DNA of 64,000 nt from Melanopsichium pennsylvanicum (lineage: Eukaryota; Basidiomycota; Ustilaginomycetes; Ustilaginales). The position numbers and the translations under genes are program-made. The notes under the pieces were generated by a model that made no database searches, was not told where the DNA came from, and saw nothing but the letters and a program-made list of their open reading frames with translations. Each line of letters starts with the position of its first letter. Positions within the stretch are counted from its first letter, which is position 1. This document shows, one piece after another, positions 20,401 through 29,666 of this stretch. The stretch lies in assembly GCA_900208305.1 (NCBI GenBank), contig OAPG01000001.1:1674001-1738000 (forward strand), written 5' to 3'.

Positions 20401-20878
20401 TGGTGTGGGTAAGGGTAAGGTTGTCCATGTCGCAAGGATGTTCAACGCTCGATTCGATGTTGATTACGGTCGAGCATCGCGCATCGACGTTGATAGACTC
20501 GAACGAAGCAGCAGTGCTTCACTCAACAAGGATCTCCAGATGCCCATCGAGATCGTCGAAACTACTCGCGCAGGAGTAGTCATTGACACCATCAAACGTG
20601 CCGAAGAAGACTTTGAGTACTACGGCCAGAAGCCAAAGGATTCCAAATCTTTCGGCATCGTTGTCCGTCTATACGAATCTTTGGGGGCACACGCGAAGCC
20701 AACCATTAAGATCCATCTTCCTGTCAAACACACTGCACTCACAAACTTGTTGGAAGACGTGGATGAGAGCAAGAGCGAAGAACTCGCTTTCAACACTTAC
20801 TCCGATGAGGAGGACAATACGTATGTCCAGCTCGAATTGAGTCCGTTCGAGATCAAGACTTTGAAAGTTTCAATCTAA
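17444..20878 (+). CDS. AMS1: Vacuolar alpha-mannosidase (GH38)
   Basis: The 1144-residue single-exon protein belongs to glycoside hydrolase family 38. The zinc-binding HxD (H294, D296) lies in GHSHIDSAWLW, the catalytic nucleophile D406 in FWLPDTFGY, and the second zinc-site His in NQFHDCLPGSS (about residue 620). The C-terminal beta domains follow. There is no N-terminal signal peptide, as expected for Ams1 enzymes, which reach the vacuole directly from the cytosol by the Cvt/autophagy route in yeast. It removes alpha-mannose from free oligosaccharides released during glycoprotein turnover. The ATG at 17444 is the first in frame. It converges on the tannase-like gene. Confidence 0.95.
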   Translation: MCQHGKSQDYPTHASTEPRPLRAGLIRSVHERRLEEFVGGQFGDYNLASLLFEARTNDPKYVSIQSWTPKAGTKPTFDEAKRQSYIKADKSIKFGPSWTNHWLKLKLNVPKDWVKKEWLQLEFDPGCEALIYSENGLPLQGITGGYDKRRVDFPLKPEYRHGITFYVEVTANGMFGMPADGSGDPDPNRYFDLVSCDIVVKRPEAWKLMWDFECLEGCVKNLGRDTELQNRALWVANQIQNTFRKGDLDSIKQCRELAQEILGKDWDEKVEDIFDRDVVEGREDVRIWSLGHSHIDSAWLWPYSATQQKVARSWSTQIDLMDRFPEHRFTASTAQQYQWLETLYPELFEKLKGYVEDGRFQPIGGSWVECDANMPSGEAFARQFLYGQRYFKSRFGKRSDIFWLPDTFGYNAQIPQLARQSGCDYFFTQKLSWNNINRFPHNTLMWVGLDGTQIIVHMTPVNNYDSRGSVEEIVRGIKNNQDLWVQPHALMLYGFGDGGGGPNEEMIERMRRARAINNNGFKDMPRVHNGRSAKDFFEHVRKVTDNGNRLSTWQGEIYLEFHRGVYTSHGSIKQWNRRFEAFMQKLEWITTLASIKASGYKYPKDEIDAIWEPLLLNQFHDCLPGSSIRKVYDDLEQMYADMATKGKKLWRQALNALGVGEEIVSSSQSGYVAINTLDVPRRELVEVELSSHVPRAEAIALSHQSMQLCKAGQSALLLLEDAAGRGQATVVDNQSMSLSDSQTVQARQLEHNSFLLQSAAIAVKVSGGRITSIYDRIADRELIQGGRTAGLAISEDYPPQFDNWETEVYSLDTEEEVPFTNVRIAEAGPWRVALALEAKFGKSTVNVNIVLDALPATPLVTGDDARPLLRFDTQIDWWEKHRFLRFNVPTRLRSDIASYETQFGITKRPTTRNTSWEAAKFEVCGHRFADLSEEDYGLSILTESKYGYSVEGGLMRLSLLKAGTYPDAHEDEGLHNFAFALYPHVGGVGKGKVVHVARMFNARFDVDYGRASRIDVDRLERSSSASLNKDLQMPIEIVETTRAGVVIDTIKRAEEDFEYYGQKPKDSKSFGIVVRLYESLGAHAKPTIKIHLPVKHTALTNLLEDVDESKSEELAFNTYSDEEDNTYVQLELSPFEIKTLKVSI

Positions 20879-21321
20879 ACCTTCACGAGAGTCTCATTTT
20901 TGCCGTTTAATGAACATCATGTCTATTTCCTTTATCGTAGCAATTGCCAACTATTCCATTCTCCTTGGTCTTGTCTTGCTTGACCTGCCTCATGACGTTC
21001 GATGCCTTTGACCATCCAAGCTGTCGATTTGTTTCAGGTTGCATCAAGAGTGCACGGTCTGTTCTTGGTGTGTAATGTCCAATCTGATGCGCGTTTGTAT
21101 TCGCACACATTCACTCATTTCACAGACAAAGGTGGAAAATGGCACAATATCATCAAGAGATTTGCACAGACCCGAATCTTCTAAGAAGAGCGACATTCGA
21201 AACACTATCACGCCTATGGAACATGTGAGAGACAATTCAAAAAGGAAGAGAAGCTAGCGAATAAAGATGGAGGATTCTTCGTACATGTCTGAGGAAAGAC
21301 AGACAGCTAGTCTTGCTGAAC
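20879..21321. other. Convergent spacer between AMS1 and the tannase-like gene
   Basis: The 443 bp spacer carries both 3' ends. No long homopolymer, repeat or gene is visible. Confidence 0.5.
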
Positions 21322-23664
21322 TCAAACACACTCGAAAGCGCTAGCATCGTCGGTGTTAGCAAGCCTGGCATGCCTGAGACGAGCTTCAGTAGGGTAAGGA
21401 CAGAGAAGTCGAGTGTTGCGCACACCGTTGGCAAAACTGGTGGTACCTTTTGCATCGCTCGATGAGCCGTCCTGGTCAGTCTTGTACGCAGCACCGATGA
21501 GCGAATTGGGTGCCTGACCGCGTTCAACCCAGTCGAACAGGGCCAAAAGCATATCATGCTTGGAATCGTAACGAAGGGGTCGCTCCCCTGGCTGATCACT
21601 TTGTCCAGCTCCGCCAAAGTTGAAAGATCCTGTTCCACCACGGCAGTGCAGCATGCCGTTGATCAGATACAATTTGTAGCTCTCGGCAATGCTCTTGCCC
21701 ACCTTCTTCTTAACCATGTCATAGTAACGAGGCGAGACAAGAGGAGAAACAAGAGGATCGGCTAGCCCGTGATAGTGCAACAGCTTGCCTCCATTCTTGA
21801 AGAACTCGCTCAAGTCCGGGTTGAAGGTGATAGTTCCGCCTGGATTCTTGTCCTCACCCTGCTGAATCAAGGCAGGAGTCACTGCTTTATAGACGTTGAA
21901 GCTCTTGTCGTCCCAGACCGTGTCGCCCAGAACCTGATAGTGGAACCAGCTAGAAGGAGATGCCTGGCCTTTGCCCGTGATAGCATTGGTTATTGTCCAT
22001 CCGAGCTCGCTACCGGGCAGTACAGCGTTGCGAATGAGCTGACCATCGATCACATAGTCTGTGAAGATGTTCTTCACCGTCTCGAGCTGCTCATCCGTAA
22101 GGCATTTGCGTCCATCTTCCTTGTTATCTTCCTTAACTTTGTCAGAATCACCTTTGTCTTTTCCAGTGGGATTAGAAATCGTCGTACCAAGCACTTGCTC
22201 GATGGGTAATGGCTTGGATGTCTCTGGCGGTCCAGAGGCAACATCTCTGGGCAGGATGGGAGTTCTGGTTTCCGGTTCAGAGCCACCACTCTCCTGGCTA
22301 CCGGCCAGTGAACTCTTGGGATCAGCTGAGACTACAACCCTGGAGCGGGAGATGGTCGTAGGAGCCTTTTCCAATTTGTCCGCCTTCAATGGAGTAAGAC
22401 CAAGGCTCTTGCAGCCGATAAGCTTGGCAAAATCAGGCTTGCACTGACGAGGAAGGGAGACAACCTCATCGACGACGCCGTCCATCGCATCGCACGATTT
22501 GAGGACTGCCGTGTGGATGAGTGGGTTGGCAGTAGGAGGGATGTAGCTTTCGCTTGTGTTATCAGCCAAGTAGGAGTTGACATGCGCCTGATAAGCCTTG
22601 AGATGGTTGAAATCGATAGCAGGGCAGCCAGCCATGACACCATGGAAATCAGTTGGGTACCTTTGAACCTCAGCCATGGCGGCTCTTCCACCAGTGCTGC
22701 ATCCCTTGAAATAAGTGTAGAAGACTGGCTCCGAGGCATCATGACGATTCTCAACACTGGCTTTGTCGCCTTTGGGTGCAATCTTGGCATCATAGAAAGC
22801 ACTAACGGCGAGCTGAGCAATCTGGGTGGACAGATGCACAGCGCGGTGACCGTTATCAGTCCAGCCCTCGGGGTTGCCAGGGATCCACTTGGTTCCGTTC
22901 GAGGCAGAGAAATGACCGAGATTGGTTCCAGCCACTGCCACTTTGTACCGAGACATGGTTTGCTTCATTTCCGGGTAGGCGGCAGCGCCACGGAGACCTC
23001 CACCAACTATGAAGACAAGCCGTTTGTTCCAGCCACTAGTGGAAGCGCACTTGTAAGACGCTTCAGCCGTAACGTCCGCTAACTTCTGAAGTAGATCATC
23101 GTGCCTTTCTGAAGTATCTACTCCCGATCCTCTGGGTGGTCGCACATCGTTTGGATCAGGGACGTCAGGCAGAGGCAACCATGCTTCAAATTGAGCCTTG
23201 CTTCCTGCAGAGCTGGTGTGCACCATGCCCCCGACTCGGCAAAAAGCGGGAAGCCCACCTTCACGGCTGTGCGGCGAGTGTGCCTGTTCCCCATAACCGT
23301 CATCAGCGATGATGGAGTCTCTGTTCCAACCGTCGGATGATGAAATGGCACCACTTCGGTCGTCCGTGGGCATGTAGGCTGTCGAGGGAATTGTCGCGTA
23401 CAGGTCTTCTGCGTTGGGATTCGAGCCACCGGGGTAGTGAACAGAGTAAAGATCGCTTGTCTGCAGAGGAGTGCCATCTGGTACAAGACCAGCAGCGAGC
23501 AACTGCTGAAGCACGCTTGGGAGATCATGGCAGCTCTTGACGTCATCAAAAGCGCTCGCAGGTGCAGACGGTACCCGTCTGACAATCGTGCCGCTGACGT
23601 GATGAACGGCGAGGGCAAAAGCTGAGAGGACGGCGGCGAGACGAAGGCATTTTTGTGTTTTCAT
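21322..23664 (-). CDS. Secreted tannase / feruloyl-esterase family hydrolase
   Basis: I chose the ATG at 23664 because it starts a typical signal peptide (MKTQKCLRLAAVLSAFALAV, then a cleavage-like HHVSG). The open frame upstream to 23877 is probably leader. The mature protein has the tannase nucleophile motif KGCSTGGR (S323), GCPAIDFN downstream, the acid region LLHYHGLADPLVSP and a final His in MLHCRGG. Family members hydrolyse gallic-acid esters or feruloyl esters of plant cell walls. Substrate cannot be told from sequence. About 90 residues of low-complexity Ser/Pro/Lys/Asp sequence (about residues 426-515) are inserted before KCLTDEQ, where relatives have a short loop. The total of 780 residues is long for the family. 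Confidence 0.88.
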   Translation of the reverse strand: MKTQKCLRLAAVLSAFALAVHHVSGTIVRRVPSAPASAFDDVKSCHDLPSVLQQLLAAGLVPDGTPLQTSDLYSVHYPGGSNPNAEDLYATIPSTAYMPTDDRSGAISSSDGWNRDSIIADDGYGEQAHSPHSREGGLPAFCRVGGMVHTSSAGSKAQFEAWLPLPDVPDPNDVRPPRGSGVDTSERHDDLLQKLADVTAEASYKCASTSGWNKRLVFIVGGGLRGAAAYPEMKQTMSRYKVAVAGTNLGHFSASNGTKWIPGNPEGWTDNGHRAVHLSTQIAQLAVSAFYDAKIAPKGDKASVENRHDASEPVFYTYFKGCSTGGRAAMAEVQRYPTDFHGVMAGCPAIDFNHLKAYQAHVNSYLADNTSESYIPPTANPLIHTAVLKSCDAMDGVVDEVVSLPRQCKPDFAKLIGCKSLGLTPLKADKLEKAPTTISRSRVVVSADPKSSLAGSQESGGSEPETRTPILPRDVASGPPETSKPLPIEQVLGTTISNPTGKDKGDSDKVKEDNKEDGRKCLTDEQLETVKNIFTDYVIDGQLIRNAVLPGSELGWTITNAITGKGQASPSSWFHYQVLGDTVWDDKSFNVYKAVTPALIQQGEDKNPGGTITFNPDLSEFFKNGGKLLHYHGLADPLVSPLVSPRYYDMVKKKVGKSIAESYKLYLINGMLHCRGGTGSFNFGGAGQSDQPGERPLRYDSKHDMLLALFDWVERGQAPNSLIGAAYKTDQDGSSSDAKGTTSFANGVRNTRLLCPYPTEARLRHARLANTDDASAFECV

Positions 23665-24177
23665 TGTAAGGACCGTATGAAAAGGAGAAGGAAGAGGAGA
23701 AGGGAAAAGGAGTTGATGAGGGAAGAAAATAGGGCGGTTCGCTCCTCGCAGAGCACTACACAGTATGATATTAGATCGATCGGCATCAGCTTCCCGAGTA
23801 GTGGTGCTGCGCAGGACATATGCCTTTGCTGGTTGATAAGGTAGCCGACCAAACCACGAATTGGCGGGCTGTACCACAGCTCGAAATAGAATGAGGTCAA
23901 TTCTCGGTCTCTGTGCCGCCTGGAAGTGTGCGTTTCCCTGCGTCGTAGCAATTACAATAGCTCGATAGTGTCTAGCTTTGTGATAAGATGCAAATGAAGA
24001 CTCACCATCATGATGCCATCATGGTGGGAGGCAATCAGCCCTTGTGTCTGGGCATTGCGACCTGCAAACCCACCGCAGATGAAAGGTTGGAGCCTCGTGT
24101 CGCAGCGAGGATGCTACGTTCTGCCCAAATAAAGTTAACGCTGCTTCCTAAGATTCCGAAGAATCGGCGTTCGCGAA

Positions 24178-24184
24178 TATATAT
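24178..24184. promoter_or_regulatory. TATA-like box next to a heat-shock-like inverted repeat
   Basis: TATATAT lies just downstream of GATTC-CGAA-GAATC (24152-24165) and TTCGCGAA (24170-24177), which resemble paired GAA/TTC heat-shock-factor units. The box reads the same on both strands, so direction is unclear. The nearest start codons are a plus-strand short frame about 100-170 bp away and the tannase-like gene 514 bp away on minus. Confidence 0.3.
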
Positions 24185-24350
24185 CCTATTCTTGTGAGGC
24201 ATCTCCGAAATAACCTACTTTGTCAAGCCCACCAGTCAGCGCCGGGGCCGTCTGACTGCGAGTCACGCAGACGAGAACAATGGCTGAGATGGCGCCACAC
24301 GAAGTCGAAAAAAGGAGCTCGGAACGTCAACCGTGCTCACTGTGGCCGAG

Positions 24351-24533
24351 ATGCCCCACTTTGCCATTGTAACTGATCGTTATGAATCGTACTTGTCTCG
24401 GATACAGTACCGTGAGTTACCGTTCTTTCGCCTCTGTTGATCATGCAAGTCACTGACTGCATTGATATCAGGGCCCGACGATAAAAGATTACATGGTTGT
24501 GGATGGAAACATTTTAGCAGATGCCGTCGTTGA
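24351..24533 (+). CDS. Possible short spliced gene (about 40 aa)
   Basis: A textbook 60-nt intron (24412-24471: GTGAGT donor, CACTGAC branch site, ATATCAG acceptor) lies about 230 bp downstream of the TATA-like box at 24178. An ATG at 24351 reads MPHFAIVTDRYESYLSRIQY, crosses the junction in frame and stops at 24533. No family is recognised, the second exon looks unremarkable, and the spliced RNA could be non-coding. Confidence 0.18.
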
Positions 24534-27167
24534 GTGCGTTGAATGACCGCCAAGCTGCGGTACGGTAAAAGCTACAGTACTGTGGCCGATCGATGACAAT
24601 TTTCCATATCGACACCTATATGCAAAAACCTGTTTGATGGCCCCGTTAAAGGCTCTTCTCGGAGGTGTGCCAGGACAAGCGAGGCAGAGCTTGACAGGTG
24701 TGGCTGCATGTAAACTTTGGCAGTACTCACCGCGGAGGATCTGTGATCTTAAAAAAGAGCGTGACTTCACAAAGATGCACTCCTGGACAAAGCGGGGGGA
24801 GGCCAACTGCATCCAATTGTCGGAGCGTAGCCGAGGTCGTGCGTGGCGTGGCCATTTCTCGTTTTACAGAACCTCTCTGCCTGACTGAGGCGGATCAACT
24901 CGCGCGACAGAGAAATCGGAGGCACTGCAGCTCTCACCCAAATTCTAAGAGCAACACCAAAACCAGACGTGGTGCAGGGTCACGAGGGGAAAGCCAGCAC
25001 CCAACAATCATCACAGTCTTCCTCACGGATTACCCTGCGTTGCTGGCCTTCAGCGAGCAAAGAAACAAGTATGCACGCAAGAAAAGGAGCATCGAATGAA
25101 GCCCTCTTAAGACTGTTTTCGGCGCCGCTTGATCGGACAAGTTACAGGATTCGCAGATGTCGGTGCACGTCCGACGTAATAGACATGGTATCATGTGGGA
25201 AGGAAGAGGAAAGCACCGACCATTCGTAAGCTAGCGAGTCCGCATGGCCATTTCGCGCTCACCTTGAGCTGTGTGCCATCACCTCGTATCTCTCTGAAGC
25301 CAGTCGCAGTCTTGTACCACCATCGCATGGAGGTGATCGCCACAGAAGAAGTTGTTATTCTTGTGTCTTCTCTCCATGTATTAGCTAAGCGAAGAGCTGT
25401 CAGATATCGACTGACAACTCGGCTTGCTGAGAATATCGATTCAGTCTGCCTTCTTGTGGTCCAGCTGGCTAGCATCTGACAGATTAAGCCCTTCACGATT
25501 TCGCGCTACTGTATGCGGTCAGGGAGCAATGAACATACTGTATACTCGTCACACAGTTACTTCATACAAGGTGCGGTTTGGTTGGTGGGGGTCATCATCG
25601 TGCTCGAGCCAGGTCAATTGCGGAGAATTCATCGAGCGGCTTTGTTTCAGCATTTGGGCGCGTGGGACCTTCCTTCTGTCATGCTGGACCACATTTGGAT
25701 GCGGCGATTGAGCAGAGTCGGGATGACTCTTCGATCCTTGCCCTTACGACGGTGCAACATGCCTTGCTTTGCGCGTTCTAGCCCCCGCTCCGACTCTCAG
25801 CCTGCCTTTCCCTGGCGTTCGTTTTGTTGAGATGCGAGTCAGACATGAAAAAAAAAAACAGGGTTTAATAATACAGAACAGCATTACTGCGCGTCGGGAT
25901 TTCCTGTTTGCTCTTTGGTCCACCATCACCGACAGAACGGAAAAAACCTTGGAGCGCACGGATCCCCGACCTTTTTTTGCCTTAAAATTTGCTCTGGAGT
26001 GCAGCCCGATCCAGCTTGTAGCCCATATGTCCAACACCAGAGCAACCGGAACTCGTTTTGATTCATCTTTAGCAATGAAGAAAGTCTCATCTTTAGCTAA
26101 GAAATCAAGTGACATTTCTGCATTGTTGTTGACCTGGTATGCCCACAGTCTCACAATGTGTTGAGCTTGAATCACACTGCGCTGCGGAGAGGCAGACCAT
26201 GTTCTAAAGCTGTGGTAGGAGAGAGGAATCAGGAGCAAAAAAAGTGGCTGCAAATTCAAATCTGGGTCCTGATCTCTTAAACACTTTGAATACACAGTTA
26301 TGTCGAATGGTTTTTAAATTCAGGAGTTCGTTAGTACAGTTTGTCAACGGCTCCAGTCAACCGATCAAGTCTGCGTATTCACTGCGCCTCTCGCTTTGAA
26401 TTTATTCGCGCAGAAAAGACAAGATATAGGCAAGAAATAGAACTCGACTATGAACTCGATAGGTATGTACTGTATTTTGGCACGGTTTTAGACCAGTCAA
26501 ATCGGAAATTAGAGGTTGAACACAGAAACGAGCCAATTGGAAAAGGGAAAAAGGAGGGGGAAAAAAAAGAAAAACAGATGAACAGGGCGTTGGAATTGGG
26601 ATGTGCTCGTATGCCTTAATCCATTGTTTGCACAGTCAAGCAGACCTTGAGCGTCCTTCAAGCGTCCTTGACTGTTTCTCCACTTTGGCTGCTAGATCAC
26701 TCCCCACCCACTCTGCACGCTCCACGCTCACGCTCCACGGTCGGTCCGCGTTAATCCCATCAGCGCTCTCTCGACATCATCATCCGTCAGTCCCATCATC
26801 ATCAACGTCTGTACCGCGTCAAAAAGCACAACAGCCAAATTTACCCTACCGCACATCATCGTCCCCTACTGCGCCGCCGTCTCTGACTTCCTCGCACATC
26901 AGCATCAATTGCTGCAACAGCTTGTCCGTACCCAGCGCACCACACCTGGAGCTCGAACACCGTCCGATACGCACCGTCAGTGTTTCACCGCTTCTCGCTG
27001 GCAACTCGACACCGTCTTTGTGTCCTTCCTTTCGATTTGGGCCTTCACGACCCTCGTAGCACTGCAAAGCTTAATAGTCACCGGGCCATCGTTTACCCTG
27101 GTCCGCAGCTTTTCCTCATACAACTGACACCAGATTATCCAGTATCGGTAGTCGCTCGCACTCGACC

Positions 27168-28679
27168 ATGTCTAACGCGCCGCTCAACGGCGTCAAGCTT
27201 AACCGTAGGTATCTTGCTTCTGAAGCGTACGCGACACCGACCCAGACACGCTCGTCGCACACTCACGACGGCTTCGCAACCTCCTGACTCGTGTTGCAGA
27301 AACTGCTGCGCGTGTCACCGTTTCAGTTTGCACAGCTTCCAAGCTCGTCTGCAGTCAGAAGTACATGGAGTCATATGCTGCCGTGGCGAGTAAGGCTACT
27401 CGGAGTTTGTTCCAACCTAACAAATCGCAGCCCGCTGACCTTTCCTACCTCGTACCCTTCTTACTCTTTTTCTCCGCCCTCTTTGCATATCTGCCTCCTC
27501 ACAGCGCTCGATGATCCCAACAAGGTGATCAAGGTTCTTGCCTCGGACGGCAAGACCGCCGAGCAGCGAGAAATTGCTTACACCAACTGCAAGGTCATTG
27601 GAAATGGATCATTTGGTGTTGTTTTCCAAGCAAAACTCATTTCACCACCGGGCCAGGAGTCCGCCGAAGGCTCCAGCAAAGAAAGCGATGAAGTCGCCAT
27701 AAAAAAGGTTTTGCAAGACAAGCGCTTCAAGAACCGTGAGCTACAGATCATGAGGATCGTCAACCACCCCAACGTCTGCGAACTCAAGGCCTTCTTCTAC
27801 TCGAACGGTGACAAGAAGGACGAGGTCTTCCTCAACCTCGTCCTCGAGTACGTCCCAGAGACTGTCTACCGCGCCTCGCGACACTACGCTAAGCTCAAGC
27901 AGACCATGCCCATGCTGCTCATCAAGCTTTACATGTATCAATTGCTCCGCAGTTTGGCTTACATCCACTCCATCGGCATCTGCCACCGTGACATCAAACC
28001 ACAGAACCTTCTTCTCGATCCCTCGACCGGCATTCTCAAGCTCTGCGACTTTGGTTCCGCAAAGATCTTGATTGCAGGCGAACCCAATGTCAGCTACATT
28101 TGCTCCAGGTACTACAGAGCTCCTGAGCTCATCTTTGGCGCCACCAACTACACTACAAACATCGACATCTGGTCCACAGGGTGCGTCATGGCCGAACTTA
28201 TGCAGGGGCAACCTCTTTTCCCCGGTGAGAGCGGCATTGACCAGCTGGTTGAGATCATCAAGGTGCTCGGTACGCCTTCGCGAGAGCAGATCAAGACCAT
28301 GAATCCCAACTACATGGAGCACAAGTTCCCTCAGATCCGACCTCACCCCTTCAGCAAGGTCTTCCGTCCTCGCACGCCTCCTGACGCCATCGACCTCATC
28401 TCGCGACTCCTCGAGTACACGCCCAGCGCCCGTCTCACAGCTGTCGAGGCGCTCTGTCACCCTTTCTTCGATGAGCTGCGCACTGGCGAGGTTCGCATGC
28501 CCAACGGGCGTGAAGTCCCACCTCTCTTCAACTGGACCAAGGAGGAGCTTTCCGTTCGACCTGACCTCATTTCGCGACTTGTTCCCCAGCACGCCGAGGC
28601 AGAGCTTTTCTCGCGCGGTATCGATGTCCACAACTTCCAGCCCATCCCGCTAGAGTCGCTCAAGGTCACGCTTGACTAA
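27168..28679 (+). CDS. GSK3: Glycogen synthase kinase 3 (shaggy-type) Ser/Thr kinase
   Basis: Exon 1 (27168-27204, 37 nt) joins exon 2 (27505-28679) across a 300-nt intron with phase kept, giving 403 residues beginning [12 protein letters not shown]. The long frame upstream of exon 2 is intronic. The kinase core shows the glycine loop GNGSFGVVF, catalytic Lys in [20 protein letters not shown] and the GSK3 activation loop [12 protein letters not shown], whose Tyr is the conserved autophosphorylation site. The C-terminal lobe ends with the GSK3 extension [13 protein letters not shown]-3 phosphorylates primed substrates in stress, glycogen, cell-fate and morphogenesis pathways. A second small exon inside the 300-nt intron cannot be excluded. 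Confidence 0.93.
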
Positions 28680-29331
28680 GCGGCGTGCTCTGGCGGCTTA
28701 GTATGGCAGTGGCTTTGGATGGCGGTAGCAGAACAGCTGGAGGTGCGACTGTCGGGAGAATCTGAATTCGCTGACGCAAGTGGGCACACGCGGAGGATGC
28801 AGGTGCCTCATCTCATCGACTTGAGCTGACGTCACCATTCCGCCTGTTGGCTTCATTCTGACTTGTATTGTATCAGAGAGTGACCCAGGGGCGCAAGGGT
28901 CATTCTCACACCACCGCTGCCGCACAGTTCCATCTTCAAAACGGCTGGCAGGGGTTCCTTCTGTGCGAAGCTCCACCATCTGGCGGCGGCTTCGCCCTGT
29001 ACCGTACACGGACGGATCATGCAAACACCAGAAAAATAAATTCCCACACACATCCCACTTCAAACCTACCGCTCTACAATCTCCGAGCACATTCAACAAA
29101 GCTCGTTTCATTCCTCTGTACATATCACATCCCCATGCATCTTTGTCCTTTCCTTCCCTCTAGCCAGGCGCGACATACCTTTTCTTTGACCCTTATCACT
29201 CCCTTAGTCGTCGTTCTCTCTCTTTTCTTTTCACCATTTTTGAAAAAAATGTGTGTCCCGTGTCTCTCTCCTCCATGTGCTGTAGCTCTCGTTTGGACCT
29301 ATGCCAAGTCTCTCGATTGATTCATTATTCT

Positions 29332-29332
<1 letters not shown>

Positions 29333-29369
<37 letters not shown>
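29333..29369 (+). repeat. Poly(dT) tract, 37 bases
   Basis: An uninterrupted run of T on the plus strand, 654 bp beyond the GSK3 stop and 297 bp beyond the BUB2 stop. Length in the assembly may be imprecise. Confidence 0.9.
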
Positions 29370-29370
<1 letters not shown>

Positions 29371-29618
29371 TGGGTTCCAATAAGTGTGCGCAATGAGGTT
29401 TGCCAATGGAATGTGCAGTGGAATGGTGGTGTGAGACGATAAACTTGCTATGAGTTTGGCGAATCAGGCTTGATTCCTTCAAAACTTTCGACAGGAACGA
29501 TTGATATATTCTGGACTAGTCAAAAAAGGACGGATCGTGATTACATTGGTAACTACTGCATAATAGAAGAGATCAGGGTATAAGTTACAGGCCTAACTTT
29601 GGCCACCAACTCGCTAGA

Positions 29619-29620
<2 letters not shown>

Positions 29621-29664
<44 letters not shown>
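29621..29664 (+). repeat. Poly(dT) tract, 44 bases, abutting the BUB2 stop codon
   Basis: On the BUB2 sense strand this reads TGA, T, then 44 A. The gene has an intron, so it is not a processed retrocopy. The tract would be transcribed as an encoded oligo(A). Confidence 0.9.

Positions 29665-29665
<1 letters not shown>

Positions 29666-29666
<1 letters not shown>

Larger units (their letters stand above)
23665..27167. other. Large divergent intergenic region (tannase-like gene and GSK3)
   Basis: The 3.5 kb region has no convincing long gene. Minus-strand frame 25744-26295 and several plus frames around 24600-25800 show no recognisable family and poor codon bias. A TATA-like box (24178) followed by a possible short spliced transcript is noted separately. 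The 500 bp before GSK3 is pyrimidine-rich leader sequence. Other partial elements of the ACAGTA type occur near 24403, 24573 and 26466. Confidence 0.45.
28680..29665. other. Convergent spacer between GSK3 and BUB2 with long T tracts
   Basis: The 986 bp spacer holds no gene. It contains two very long T homopolymers, listed separately, and a pyrimidine-rich stretch before them. Confidence 0.55.

Noticed and set aside
17938..20428. Long antisense frames inside AMS1 (for example 356 aa at 18482-19552)
   Set aside because: They are shadows of a well-conserved GH38 gene, caused by its codon bias; similar antisense shadows occur over GSK3, casein kinase I, RPN5 and SLA2.
25744..26295. 183-residue minus-strand frame in the GSK3 upstream desert
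   Set aside because: No recognisable domain; it crosses an A10 homopolymer and low-complexity DNA, and codon choice is unlike the neighbouring genes.
27291..27504. N-terminal extension of the GSK3 frame upstream of exon 2
   Set aside because: It lacks kinase-family similarity and lies within an intron bounded by GTAGGT and CACAG; the 37-nt first exon joins in phase.
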